NCBI RefSeq assembly: GCF_000955805.1
Contig: NZ_JYOA01000004.1
Span: 422,827-462,693 of the forward strand
Length of the DNA: 39,867 bases
Reading direction: 5' to 3'
Source: Pseudomonas sp. 21
GTDB lineage: Bacteria > Pseudomonadota > Gammaproteobacteria > Pseudomonadales > Pseudomonadaceae
Position numbers and translations under genes: made by a program. The notes beneath the pieces were generated by a model. The model saw nothing but the letters and a program-made list of their open reading frames with translations. It was not told the DNA's origin and made no database searches. Shown piece by piece: positions 1 through 10,410 of this stretch. The first letter of the stretch is position 1. Each line of letters opens with the position of its first letter.

Positions 1-20
1 GCATGGCCCGCTCCTACAGG
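1..20. repeat. Partial REP element at window edge
   Basis: The first 20 bases match the inner half of the REP arm found at 1961-1985 (core GCATGGCCCGCTCCTACA). The outer half is cut off by the window edge. It lies just downstream of the stop of the EamA gene on the minus strand, where REP elements usually sit. Confidence 0.7.
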
Positions 21-21
21 G

Positions 22-915
22 TCACGCCCGTGCCGGCTGCAACACCGGCCTTGGCTTGCGAAACACCAATACGTTGCCCGCCATTACCAGCCCCAGCCCG
101 GCCAACGCCGGCAGGCTCCACTGGTAGCCTTCGGCGAAGGCCGAGACGTTCAGCGCCACCACCGGGAACAGCACGGTGCAATAGGCCGCGCGCTCGGGCC
201 CCATGCGCCCGACCAGCGTCAGGTAGGCGGTAAAGCCGATCACCGAACCGGGAATCGCCAGGTACAGCAGCGACCCGACGTACTGCGGGCTGGCGTCGAA
301 CGTCAGCGGAACCCCTTGCACCAGACAGATCGCCAGCAGGATCAACGAGCCATAGAGCATGCCCCAGGCGTTGGTCGACAGCGGCCGCAGCCCGGCCTTC
401 TGTTGCAGGCTCGACAACAGGTTGCCCGCCGAGAAACACAGCGTGCCAAGCAAAGCCAATCCCAGTCCGTAGAAGGTTTCCGGTGTGGCCTGGTGCCCCG
501 AAAGCTCCGGCCAGAACAGCAGTGCCAGCCCCGCCAGGCCGAAGGCGCCGCCGCCCAGTACGTTGGGCGCGATGCGCTGGCCGAAGAAGATCCGCGCATT
601 CAGCGCATTCCACAGGGTGGCGGTGGAGAACACCACGGCGACCAGCCCGCTGGGGATCCACTGGCTGGCGGTGTAGAAGCACAGGAAGTTCACGCAGAAC
701 AGGCACAGGCCCTGGGCGAAGCAGATCGCCTGCCCGCGCCGGCCCAGCGGCTGCAACCGCCGCGACACCAGCAGCAGGGCGAACAGCACCAGCGCCGCGA
801 GGCTGAAGCGGTAGGCGATGGACAGCGGAATGGCGACCGCGCCGACCTGCAGCTTGATGGCGATCCAGGTGGTGCCCCAGATGAGCACGGTGAGCAGGTA
901 GAGCGAGAGGTTCAT
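22..915 (-). CDS. EamA-family (DMT superfamily) membrane exporter
   Basis: This 297-residue inner-membrane protein is built almost entirely of hydrophobic helices, about ten, in two EamA-type halves. The N-terminus (MNLSLYLLTVLIWGTTWIAI) carries the WGTTW-type motif common at the start of helix 1 in drug/metabolite transporters. The length is normal for the family (about 290-300). The start at 915 is chosen because GGAGA precedes it by a good distance and the longer frame upstream has no family character. Such proteins export amino acids, metabolites or drugs by proton exchange, and the substrate cannot be read here. It is transcribed divergently from the AraC regulator at 1053, which is the likely controller (inference). 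Confidence 0.85.
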   Translation of the reverse strand: MNLSLYLLTVLIWGTTWIAIKLQVGAVAIPLSIAYRFSLAALVLFALLLVSRRLQPLGRRGQAICFAQGLCLFCVNFLCFYTASQWIPSGLVAVVFSTATLWNALNARIFFGQRIAPNVLGGGAFGLAGLALLFWPELSGHQATPETFYGLGLALLGTLCFSAGNLLSSLQQKAGLRPLSTNAWGMLYGSLILLAICLVQGVPLTFDASPQYVGSLLYLAIPGSVIGFTAYLTLVGRMGPERAAYCTVLFPVVALNVSAFAEGYQWSLPALAGLGLVMAGNVLVFRKPRPVLQPARA

Positions 916-1052
916 GGCGGTCTCCGAAAATCCTGTGGAAACAGTCTCCCGCCCTGCCCCGGTACCGGCTTGCAGATTCTTGCGCTTATTGCGACAACCG
1001 GGCTGGCAAGGCGAGCCCGCGCGGGTAGAGTGAAGGCAACAGAGGAACACCC
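916..1052. promoter_or_regulatory. Divergent promoter region, EamA / AraC, with phased TTGC repeats
   Basis: These 137 bases separate the two divergent genes and must hold both promoters. Three TTGC tetramers occur on the plus strand at 970-973, 980-983 and 989-992, spaced 9-10 bases, so they face roughly one side of the helix. This could be an AraC operator, but short repeats can arise by chance. No clear -35/-10 pair was identified. Confidence 0.35.
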
Positions 1053-1928
1053 ATGTCAGCCATTTCGCAGCTCGAAGTCTTCCAGTCGATGAACGCCTCG
1101 CCCAACGCCCGCCTGGAGCGTTGCGCGGAGCTGGGCGACGGGCTGTCCGCGGCGATCTGGAGCAACAGCCACGACGCCCGCGACTACCACGCGCCGAGCC
1201 ACCACACACTGTCGTGCTACCTCAACGACGGTACCGGCACCTTCCGCCGCGGTGCGCCGGGCAGCAAGGGCGCACCGGACAAGCTGTGCGTGATGCCGGC
1301 CGGCGCCGAGTCGGCGTGGATCGTCAACGGCGACATCCGCCTGGCCCACCTCTACATCGGCCAGGAACAATTCGCCCTGGGCTGCATCCGCCTGCTCGAC
1401 CGCGAACCCCGTGAACTGCAACTGCACGAACGCACCTTCCTCGACGACCCGCAGCAGGCCGCGCGCTTCCGCCAACTGGTGAAGCTCGACTGGCACGAGC
1501 CGGGGGAACGCATTCGCACCAGCACGCTGGCCCATGACCTGATCGATCACCTGCTGCTGAACCAGGTCGGCCTGCGCGAAGGACTGAAGCTCAAGGGCGG
1601 ACTGGCGCCGACCATGCGCAAGCGGGTAGCGGATTACATCGAGCAACGACTGGACCAACCACTGTCCCTGGGCGAGCTGGCGATGCAGACGGCGCTGTCG
1701 GAATACCACTTCGCGCGGATGTTCCGCGAAAGCTTCGGCATGCCGCCGCACCAGTATGTGCTGGCCCGCCGCGTGGCCCTGGCGCAGCGCCTGCTGCGCG
1801 ATACGCGCCAGCCGCTGAGCCAGGTGGCGCTGGCCTGCGGGTTCTCCAGCGCCAGCCACTTCGCCAACCGTTTCAGGTCAGTGGTGGGCGGCACGCCGGG
1901 GGAATATCGGCAGGCGTTCGAGGAGTAG
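1053..1928 (+). CDS. AraC-family transcriptional regulator
   Basis: This 291-residue cytoplasmic regulator has a variable N-terminal cupin-like region (about residues 1-180) and a C-terminal double helix-turn-helix of AraC type (about residues 190-290). The second half shows the family signature: SLGELAMQTALSEYHFARMF in the first HTH and LSQVALACGFSSASHFANRF in the second, followed by GGTPGEYR. The start has AGAGGAA upstream. Length is usual for the family. Divergence from the EamA transporter at 22-915 suggests it controls that exporter. The ligand is not evident. Confidence 0.92.
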   Translation: MSAISQLEVFQSMNASPNARLERCAELGDGLSAAIWSNSHDARDYHAPSHHTLSCYLNDGTGTFRRGAPGSKGAPDKLCVMPAGAESAWIVNGDIRLAHLYIGQEQFALGCIRLLDREPRELQLHERTFLDDPQQAARFRQLVKLDWHEPGERIRTSTLAHDLIDHLLLNQVGLREGLKLKGGLAPTMRKRVADYIEQRLDQPLSLGELAMQTALSEYHFARMFRESFGMPPHQYVLARRVALAQRLLRDTRQPLSQVALACGFSSASHFANRFRSVVGGTPGEYRQAFEE

Positions 1929-1960
1929 GAATTTGCCCGTGCACCTGCCGGTACAGGGTT

Positions 1961-2084
1961 CGCGGGCATGGCCCGCTCCTACAGGTTGAGTCCTGAACTG
2001 CCCGGCAGCCAATGCGCCGAGGCAGCATTACACCCGCGATCCATCGAGCCCCGCAGTCTGGTGTAGGAGCGGGCCATGCCCGCG
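1961..2084. repeat. REPIN: perfect inverted pair of REP elements
   Basis: The arm at 1961-1983 (starting CGCGGGCATGGCCCG) is the exact reverse complement of the arm at 2062-2084 (ending GGCCATGCCCGCG), 23 of 23 bases, with a 78-base spacer. Each arm also contains its own small palindrome, GCGGGCATGGCCCGC. Two inverted REPs form the structure called a REPIN in Pseudomonas. It sits between the AraC gene end (1928) and the convergent DUF3325 gene end (2105) and could also act as a bidirectional terminator or mRNA stabiliser. Confidence 0.85.
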
Positions 2085-2104
2085 ATCCGCCGGCAAGGCC
2101 GGCG

Positions 2105-2428
2105 TCAACCCAGCACCGCCAGCACGCCCCCGATCACCGGCATCGCTGCCGCCGTCGGCAAAGCCCAGCGCGGCCGCCAGGCCAGCAGCAGGACCAGCAC
2201 GGCGCCCGCGATCATCAACAGGCACGCCCAGTAGACGATGCCCAGTTCCATGCCGATGACGTGGATCGCATAAGCCAGCGCCAGCGCGCCATCCACCAGG
2301 GCCACGATCCGCAGCAGGCGCACGCGGGACTGTGACGGCGCGCTGCCGAACAGATCACGATGATGGCGGGACAGCGACAGGCAGGCCGCCGCCAACGCCA
2401 GCAGGTTGAGACCGAACACCAGCAGCAT
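2105..2428 (-). CDS. DUF3325-family small membrane protein
   Basis: This 107-residue protein has three clear hydrophobic helices (about residues 1-17, 40-62 and 65-103) with a basic SRHH loop after the first. Size, helix layout and position last in a DUF3649-PepSY-DUF3325 operon match the DUF3325 family, which is known from iron-uptake loci of pseudomonads and relatives but has no defined biochemical role. Its ATG overlaps the stop of the PepSY gene by one base (ATGA-type junction at 2428), so it is probably translationally coupled. The family call rests largely on context. Confidence 0.75.
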   Translation of the reverse strand: MLLVFGLNLLALAAACLSLSRHHRDLFGSAPSQSRVRLLRIVALVDGALALAYAIHVIGMELGIVYWACLLMIAGAVLVLLLAWRPRWALPTAAAMPVIGGVLAVLG

Positions 2429-3951
2429 CAGGCGTACTCCTCGTTACGGACGCGACGTGCGCGCGTCGGCTCAACACGCTCCTGTCCCAGGCGCCAGCCG
2501 AGGAAGGCGCAGAGACCGCCGATCAGCAGCAGGCCGAGATCGATGCCGACCATCGTCCAGTCGCCATTGGCGAAGTGGGTCGTGATCCGTCCCGGCTCGG
2601 GGCCGAACAGGCTCAGCACCGGCAGCAGCAACGCCAGTGCCGCCAGGGCAGCGAACTGCTCGCGGGCCATGGAGCGGCTGCCACGGCGCAGCAGCGCGTG
2701 GGCCAGCGCCAACAGCCAGATCACCACGAAAGCGGTGGCTTCCCAGCGGGTGCGCTGGAGCAGGTCGGCCGGCAGCAGGCGCGACGCCGCCAGCAGGCCG
2801 AGGGAGGCGATCGGCAGGCCGCCGCAGACCGCGCCGTTGAGCGTGCGCACCAGCGCAACAGCACGGTGGCCGCGCCCCTCGCGCTTGCTGACCCAGACCT
2901 GCAGGCCGCCGAACACCATCACGCAGCCCACCAGGCCGAGGACGAAATACATCACCCGCAGCAGCTCGTTGCCGAACTGCGCCATGTGCAGGCCGGTCAG
3001 CCAGGCGTAGGTCTTGTAGCCCGGCTTGTAGGGCTTCTGCACGTGCAGCAGCGCGCCGCTGCCGGAGTCGAAGGACACGGTGCGCTGATCATTGACCATG
3101 CCCTTGTCCACCGCCTTGCGGATCTGCACCATCGCCGCGGCGTCGCCCGGGTTCTCGATGTTGATCCAGCCGACCTGGCTGTCATCACCCCAGGCCTCGC
3201 GAGCCTTGAGGATCATGTTGTCGATGGACTTGGTCGCCTTGGCCGGCTTGCCCAGCGCCTCGCGATCGAAGGCACCCTGCACATCATGGAAGAAGTGCTC
3301 CATGTCGTTCTTGTAGGCCACCTTGATGCCGGCGGTCATATAGAAGGTGATGAAGATCGCCAGCCCCGTGTACGCCATCAGCAGATGGAACGGCAGGCCA
3401 AGCACACCCAGCACGTTGTGCGCATCCAGCCAGGCGCGCTGCCTGGCCGCCTTCGGACGCAGGGTGAAGAAGTCCTTGAAGATGCGCCGGTGGACGATCA
3501 CCCCGCTGACCAGCGCCACCAGCATGAACACACCGGCCACGCCGACCACGTAGAGGCCGATCATGCCGCCGTGCAGCTCGTAGTGCAGTTCGAGGAAGAA
3601 GTTGCCGCCAACGGTCCTGGGCAGCACCTCGCCGCTCTGGGCGTCCACCAGGAAGGACTGGAACTCGCTGAAGTCCGCCGGCTCCCAGCCAGCCGTCCAG
3701 TAGGGCATGCGCTCGGTGGGCGGGTGCATCCAGTAGCCGTGGGCCTTGGGCGCGCGCTCGACGATCAGCTCGCGCACCTGGTCGGCGCCCACCTTGACCT
3801 GTTCCAGCTTGTGCAGCTGCGGGGTCATCCAGCGGGTGAGTTCCTTGTCGAACACCGCAACGGTGCCGGAGAACAGCACGACGAAGAGAATCCAGCTGAC
3901 CAGCAGCCCGGCCCAGGTGTGCAGGCCGGACATCGATTGACGCAGGCTCAT
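2428..3951 (-). CDS. PepSY-associated TM protein, iron-uptake linked
   Basis: This 507-residue inner-membrane protein opens with MSLRQSMSGLHTWAGLLVSW, the HTWAGL motif typical of PepSY-TM (PiuB-like) proteins. It has a first helix at about residues 15-35, a long periplasmic part, further helices near 140-165 and 190-215 with conserved His residues (HRRIFKDFFTLRP follows the second), and several C-terminal helices. Family members occur in ferric-siderophore loci and are thought to act as membrane reductases or siderophore-iron release proteins. The start at 3951 was chosen because it overlaps the DUF3649 stop (ATGA) and restores the family N-terminus; the longer frame is spurious. It should be Fur-regulated from the site at 4341. 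Confidence 0.88.
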   Translation of the reverse strand: MSLRQSMSGLHTWAGLLVSWILFVVLFSGTVAVFDKELTRWMTPQLHKLEQVKVGADQVRELIVERAPKAHGYWMHPPTERMPYWTAGWEPADFSEFQSFLVDAQSGEVLPRTVGGNFFLELHYELHGGMIGLYVVGVAGVFMLVALVSGVIVHRRIFKDFFTLRPKAARQRAWLDAHNVLGVLGLPFHLLMAYTGLAIFITFYMTAGIKVAYKNDMEHFFHDVQGAFDREALGKPAKATKSIDNMILKAREAWGDDSQVGWINIENPGDAAAMVQIRKAVDKGMVNDQRTVSFDSGSGALLHVQKPYKPGYKTYAWLTGLHMAQFGNELLRVMYFVLGLVGCVMVFGGLQVWVSKREGRGHRAVALVRTLNGAVCGGLPIASLGLLAASRLLPADLLQRTRWEATAFVVIWLLALAHALLRRGSRSMAREQFAALAALALLLPVLSLFGPEPGRITTHFANGDWTMVGIDLGLLLIGGLCAFLGWRLGQERVEPTRARRVRNEEYA

Positions 3952-4235
3952 GGGCGCACTCCGTAAGTGGCCGGCACGAAGGCCGCCACACCCAGCACGA
4001 CACTCAGTGCTACCGGCAACCAGACAGCGCGCCACGGGCTCCTGGCGCCGAAGGCGTAGAGGATCGCGGCGACCCAGACGATGAAACAGGCGAGGCTCGA
4101 CAGCGAGACGCGGTCCGGCCGCGACATCGGCAGGTAGACGCTGAGGAAGGCGGTAGCCGTGTAGGCCAGGGCATAGCCGCCGACCACGGCGCTGAGGATG
4201 CGGGCCGCGACGGCGCCAGCTTGGGTTGCGCTCAT
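3948..4235 (-). CDS. DUF3649-family membrane protein
   Basis: This 95-residue protein starts MSATQAGAVAARILSAVVGG and has three hydrophobic helices (about 10-32, 42-60 and 66-88). It is the first gene of the DUF3649-PepSY-DUF3325 set, a recurrent iron-related trio, and that context plus its size give the family call. The start at 4235 fits the family; an in-frame start further upstream would add a charged, proline-rich stretch. Its end overlaps the PepSY start by four bases. A Fur box and -10 element lie about 100 bases upstream. Confidence 0.8.
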   Translation of the reverse strand: MSATQAGAVAARILSAVVGGYALAYTATAFLSVYLPMSRPDRVSLSSLACFIVWVAAILYAFGARSPWRAVWLPVALSVVLGVAAFVPATYGVRP

Positions 4236-4334
4236 GCGTCGGCTCTCGGTTGGGTCGGGCGCGGGGAAACGCACATCGGGGTGAATCCTGCGAGGCGGCC
4301 CGGGCACTGCCCAGGCGCGCGATTGAAAAGCGGA

Positions 4335-4355
4335 ATTATATGATATTAATTCTCA
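4335..4355 (-). promoter_or_regulatory. Fur box with adjoining -10 element
   Basis: Read on the minus strand, 4355-4341 is TGAGAATTAATATCA. Against the Fur 7-1-7 consensus TGATAAT-N-ATTATCA this matches 12 of 14 positions. Immediately downstream on the same strand, 4340-4335 reads TATAAT, a perfect sigma-70 -10 box, so bound Fur would cover the promoter. The start codon of the DUF3649 gene is about 100 bases further on. The surrounding stretch is strikingly AT-rich for this genome. This predicts repression in iron-replete cells. Confidence 0.85.
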
Positions 4356-4366
4356 ATTAAAAGAAC

Positions 4367-4954
4367 TCAGCAACGCCGTTTGTGAGTATCTGTGTCGGAA
4401 ATTCGCTGAACGGCATAGGTAGCGCTCACATCCATGGCGCGCAACAGGCCGTTCATCATCAGGTCAGCCTCGGCCGTGACCCGCGGAGGCGGCTGCTCCT
4501 CGAGGAGGCGGGAAGCGCCGGGGGTCAGTTCGACGGCCGCCACCACGGTGCCCTTGCCGAACAGGTATTCGTAGATCAGCAGGTAGTCCGTGCCGGGCAA
4601 GTCCTTGAAGTCGGCAATGCGCCGCAGCACGTTGATCGAGCCGAGTATCCAGTCGCGGCTTTCGGTGAACTCGAGCACGCCGAGACTCCAGGTCTGGCTC
4701 GCCTCGTCGTAGTGGTTCCAGGCCGGCGAGCGCAGGTGCTGGCTCCAGCCCGCCACCCAGGCCGCCGCGGTGGTGCCCTGCCCCAGTTCGCAGAGTTCAC
4801 CCCAGGTCAGGCCGCCTCGTCGGTGATGATCGCCGTCCAGCCACCCTTCGAGGTCCCTGAAGCAGGCGGCGGAGCCCGCCTCCCGGGAGAGAAACTCCTC
4901 GAGCCTGGAACGACTGATGGAGACCTTCAGGTACAGCTGGCACGGCTCGGCCAT
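4367..4954 (-). CDS. Hypothetical protein, 195 aa
   Basis: I do not recognise this family. The 195-residue product has no signal peptide or membrane helix and looks like a soluble alpha/beta protein rich in Trp and acidic residues (for example SQTWSLGVLEF and TDYLLIYEYLFGKG). The start at 4954 is preceded by AAAGAGGA at good spacing, so it is preferred over the start at 4993. Its stop lies 11 bases before the Fur box of the next operon, which reads in the same direction, so it may be transcribed separately. GC content appears normal for the region. An immunity-type protein is possible but unsupported. Confidence 0.7.
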   Translation of the reverse strand: MAEPCQLYLKVSISRSRLEEFLSREAGSAACFRDLEGWLDGDHHRRGGLTWGELCELGQGTTAAAWVAGWSQHLRSPAWNHYDEASQTWSLGVLEFTESRDWILGSINVLRRIADFKDLPGTDYLLIYEYLFGKGTVVAAVELTPGASRLLEEQPPPRVTAEADLMMNGLLRAMDVSATYAVQRISDTDTHKRRC

Positions 4955-5249
4955 GGAGTGTCCTCTTTGCTGATCCAACGATTCACCTCGCATCGCTTGT
5001 CGCGAGCCCGAGGTGCTGAATCGATAATCCTAGAGGTTTGGCCTGTTCGCGGTTCGCCCTACCTTTTCGACCGTGAGGTGGTATTTTTCAGATCGTGCTG
5101 TACAGCCGTTCAACTTTCCGCAGGCTTTTCCGCCGGCTCGGGGCTTATTGTCCCGTTCCCCTCCCATTCCTGCCGGCTCCTGGAGAGGGAAATGCTCTGG
5201 ATTCACGCGAAGAAAAGGAATAGCCGGCCGGTTCCGAGTCCGATTTCTG
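4955..5249. other. Intergenic region without recognisable gene
   Basis: These 295 bases lie upstream of the hypothetical gene and downstream of the MocR gene stop. A long open frame crosses it on the plus strand, but it is antisense to genes on both sides and has no protein-like composition. A possible -10 (TAGGATTAT, minus strand, around 5024-5032) could serve the hypothetical gene. No hairpin terminator with a U tract was found. Confidence 0.4.
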
Positions 5250-6647
5250 TCAGCGCCCGCCCGCCTGCGCCATGGCCCGCTCCAGCCCCTCGAAGACGCG
5301 GGGCGACAGACACTGGGCGACGTTGAAGCGCAGGTAACCGGTGGCGCTCTGGCTCAGGCTGAAGACGTTGCCCGGCGCCAGCACCAGGTTGTCGGCCAGG
5401 GCCGCGCGCGAGACTTCGGCGGCATCCAGCCCACCCGGCAGGCAGGCCCAGACGAACACCCCACCGCGGGGTTCCAGCCAGGGACGGATATCCAGCGCGC
5501 GCAGGCGCAGCAGCGTCTCGCCCATGGCGTCGGCCAGGCGCCCGCGCAGGCTGTCCAAGTGGCGACGGTAGCTGCCCTTGCGCAGCAGTTCGTAGAGCAT
5601 CTCCGCGCTGAACGGGCTGTTGCCGAAGCTGGTCGCCAGCTTCAGGTCCACCAGGCGCTCGCACCATTCCGGCTGGGTGGCGATGTAGCCGCAGCGTACC
5701 GAAGCCGACAGCGTCTTGGAGAAGCTGCCGACCTGAATCACCCGCTCCAACCCGTCGAATGCCGACAGGCGCGGCGCGCTCTCATGCTCGAAGTCGCCGA
5801 AGATGTCATCCTCGACGATCAGCAGGTCATGGGCCTCGGCCAGCTTCAGCAGGCGATGGGCAACCAGCGGCGAGAGCACCGCGCCGGTGGGGTTATGGAA
5901 GGCCGAATTGGTGATGTACAGGCGCGGGCGGTGCTGTTCCAGCAGGCTCGCCATGGCGACGACGTCCGGCCCGGTCGGTGTATAGGGCACGCCTACCACC
6001 TGCACGCGGTGCGCGCGTAGCAGGGCCTGGAAGTTGAAGTAGCCAGGGTCGTCCACCAGCACGCAGTCGCCCGGCTCCAGCAGGAAGCGGCAGACCAGGT
6101 CGATGGCCTGGGTGCCGTTGTCGGTGAGCACCACCTGTTGCGGTCCGACCGGCACGCCATAGTCCGCCAGCCGGCGCGCGAGTTGTTCGCGCAGGCCGGA
6201 ATGCCCATAGGGGCGGCCGTATTCCAGCAGGCTCGATTGCGGCGCGCGGGCGATCTGCCGCAGCGCGCGGCGCAGCTCTTCCTCCGGCAGCCAGGACGGC
6301 GGCAGCCAGCCGCAACCGGGCTTGAGCGAAGTGTCCGCAGCCTCCAGCGACTGCCTCGAAATCCACAGCGGATCGATGCTGCGGTCCAGCGCCGGACCGA
6401 CGTCCGCCAGGGACAGCGGCGGCGCATGGCCGGCGACATAGAAGCCGGAACCCCGGCGTGCGGCGATCACGCCGTCCGCGGCCAGCCGGTCATAGGCTTC
6501 CACGACGGTGGTCTTGGACACTTCCAGCTGCTCGGCCAACTGGCGAATCGACGGCAACCGCTCACCGGGCACCAGCGCCCGCGCGGCCAGGCGTTCGCGC
6601 ACGTGGTGCATCACCGAATCGACCCGCGTGCTCTTTGGTCTGCCCAT
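5250..6647 (-). CDS. MocR-type regulator: GntR HTH fused to PLP aminotransferase domain
   Basis: This 465-residue protein has an N-terminal winged helix of GntR type (about residues 8-75, with GERLPSIRQLAEQLEVSKTT and a GSGFYV wing) and a class I aminotransferase-like domain (about 110-460). The PLP-binding lysine is Lys311 in GSFSKTLS, and the phosphate/ring motif DDPGYFNFQ is present. MocR regulators sense PLP, often with an amino compound, and usually control the divergent neighbour. Here that is the EamA exporter at 6786, a common pairing. The start at 6647 (MGRPKS) has GCGAGGG upstream and gives the normal length. It is more likely a regulator than a free aminotransferase. Confidence 0.92.
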   Translation of the reverse strand: MGRPKSTRVDSVMHHVRERLAARALVPGERLPSIRQLAEQLEVSKTTVVEAYDRLAADGVIAARRGSGFYVAGHAPPLSLADVGPALDRSIDPLWISRQSLEAADTSLKPGCGWLPPSWLPEEELRRALRQIARAPQSSLLEYGRPYGHSGLREQLARRLADYGVPVGPQQVVLTDNGTQAIDLVCRFLLEPGDCVLVDDPGYFNFQALLRAHRVQVVGVPYTPTGPDVVAMASLLEQHRPRLYITNSAFHNPTGAVLSPLVAHRLLKLAEAHDLLIVEDDIFGDFEHESAPRLSAFDGLERVIQVGSFSKTLSASVRCGYIATQPEWCERLVDLKLATSFGNSPFSAEMLYELLRKGSYRRHLDSLRGRLADAMGETLLRLRALDIRPWLEPRGGVFVWACLPGGLDAAEVSRAALADNLVLAPGNVFSLSQSATGYLRFNVAQCLSPRVFEGLERAMAQAGGR

Positions 6648-6670
6648 GCTGCCCTCGCCTGCCTCCGGAT

Positions 6671-6717
6671 AAGGTGTACCGAGATAATTTGCAGACAGTT
6701 TGCGCAAATTGTACCTT
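6671..6717. promoter_or_regulatory. Candidate MocR operator between divergent genes
   Basis: The 138-base gap between the MocR and EamA genes holds a direct repeat TGTACC at 6675-6680 and 6710-6715, 35 bases apart. AAGGTGTAC at 6671-6679 and GTACCTT at 6711-6717 also form an imperfect inverted pair. Between them lie ATTTGC and GCAAAT half-sites around 6697-6710. MocR operators are typically spaced direct repeats over overlapping promoters, so this is a good candidate, inferred from position and symmetry only. Confidence 0.45.
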
Positions 6718-6785
6718 TCTGTCACTGGCCGCCCGGCGGCTCCGCGCGCATCCTCCAGGCTCGCTCTCCTGCCGGAACACCCACC

Positions 6786-7673
6786 ATGAACAACACCCAC
6801 ACTCTCGCCCCGAACAGCCACCTCGGCGGCTGGCTCAGTGGCTTTCTCGGCGTACTCATCTTCAGCGGCTCACTGCCGGCGACGCGGGTGGCGGTGGCCG
6901 ACTTCGACCCGACGTTCCTCACCCTCGCCCGCGCCAGCATCGCCGGCCTGCTGGCGGCGGCAATCCTGCTGCTGTTGCGGCAGAAGCTGCCGGCGCGCAA
7001 GGACCTGATCCCCCTGCTGGTGGTCGCGGGCGGCGTGGTGGTGGGCTTCCCGCTGCTCACCGCACTGGCGCTCAAGCACGTCAATTCGGCCCACGCCATC
7101 GTCTTCGTCGGCCTGCTGCCACTGGCCACCGCGCTGTTCGGCGTGGTGCGCGCCGGTGAACAGCCGCGTCCTGCGTTCTGGATCTGCTCGCTGCTGGGCA
7201 GCGCCGTCGTCGCCGGCTTCGCCCTGTCACAGAGCGGTGCGGGCAATTTCACCGGCGACCTGCTGATGCTGGCTGCGGTGGCGGTCTGCGGCCTGGGCTA
7301 TGCCGAAGGCGGACGCATCGCCCGCCACCTGGGCAGTTGGCAGGTGATCTGCTGGGTGCTGGTGCTGTCCCTGCCGCTGATGTTGCCGCTGGCCTGGTAC
7401 ACCCAGCCGGCCACCTTCACCGGCGCCAGTTGGCCGGCCTGGATCAGCCTGGGCTACGTCTCGCTGTTCAGCATGCTCATCGGTTTCTTCTTCTGGTACC
7501 ACGGCCTGGCCACGGGTGGCATCGCCGCGGTCGGCCAGTTGCAACTGCTGCAACCGTTCTTCGGCCTGGCGCTGGCCGGCCTGCTGCTGCACGAGCAGAT
7601 CAGCCCGCTGATGGCCGGCGCCACCGTCGCTGTCGTGCTGTGCGTCGCGGGGGCGAAACGCTTCGCCCGCTGA
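6786..7673 (+). CDS. EamA-family (DMT superfamily) membrane exporter
   Basis: This 295-residue inner-membrane protein has about ten transmembrane helices in two EamA repeats. The first half carries FLGVLIFSGSLPATRVAV and ALKHVNSAHAIVFVGLLPL; the second repeats the fold and ends in a basic KRFAR tail. It probably effluxes an amino acid, amine or vitamin-like compound, with substrate identity unknown. The start at 6786 follows an acceptable leader and gives family length. Divergence from the MocR gene suggests control by PLP or amino-compound status. It is a different subgroup from the EamA protein at 22-915. Confidence 0.9.
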   Translation: MNNTHTLAPNSHLGGWLSGFLGVLIFSGSLPATRVAVADFDPTFLTLARASIAGLLAAAILLLLRQKLPARKDLIPLLVVAGGVVVGFPLLTALALKHVNSAHAIVFVGLLPLATALFGVVRAGEQPRPAFWICSLLGSAVVAGFALSQSGAGNFTGDLLMLAAVAVCGLGYAEGGRIARHLGSWQVICWVLVLSLPLMLPLAWYTQPATFTGASWPAWISLGYVSLFSMLIGFFFWYHGLATGGIAAVGQLQLLQPFFGLALAGLLLHEQISPLMAGATVAVVLCVAGAKRFAR

Positions 7674-7763
7674 CCGCCGGTTTCCTTCCGCGTCCCGCCC
7701 GAGAAAAATCGCGGTATCATCGGGCGTTTGCGTACTCGGCTGGACTGCCGGAAGGAAACTCGG

Positions 7764-10145
<2,382 letters not shown>

Positions 10146-10158
10146 CCCCCGGCATCCC

Positions 10159-10208
10159 CTGCAGGAGCGGGCCAAATCCACGATCGCGCCCTGGGGGCGC
10201 TCCTACAG
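10159..10208. repeat. REP-type inverted repeat after SNF2 gene
   Basis: The arms CTGCAGGAGCG at 10159-10169 and CGCTCCTACAG at 10198-10208 pair with one mismatch around a 28-base loop. The outer sequence is the same TGTAGGAGCG family seen elsewhere in the window. It begins 14 bases after the SNF2 stop and may help end or stabilise that transcript. Confidence 0.65.
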
Positions 10209-10330
10209 TGAAGAACCTCCTGACACCAGGAAGGGGAAATCCACTACATCGCCAAGCAGCGGCGTGTAGGAATCTACACCTGCGCCGACCCAACGAGCGC
10301 AGAGGCAGACGCCCCGGGGCAAACCGGAAC

Positions 10331-10393
10331 GCTTGCCGGCGCAAGCAAGTCGACCCAATGACCCCGCTCGCCCCCTTGCGAGACGGGGTCATT
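10331..10393. terminator. Strong hairpins between convergent genes
   Basis: A long stem forms between 10357-10371 (AATGACCCCGCTCGC) and 10378-10393 (GCGAG-A-CGGGGTCATT), 15 pairs with one bulged A and a 6-base loop. A smaller hairpin GCTTGC-CGGC-GCAAGC precedes it at 10331-10346. It lies between the plus-strand SNF2 gene and the minus-strand SDR, 17 bases past the SDR stop. There is no clear T tract, so a classical rho-independent terminator is likely but not certain. Confidence 0.6.
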
Positions 10394-10410
10394 GTCCTTG
10401 CGCCTCCGGC

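Noticed and set aside
2575-3966. 463-residue open frame on the plus strand opposite the PepSY gene
   Set aside because: It is fully antisense to a gene with clear family motifs and membrane helices, has His/Gln/Arg-rich composition typical of a reverse-frame artefact in high-GC DNA, and has no ribosome site.
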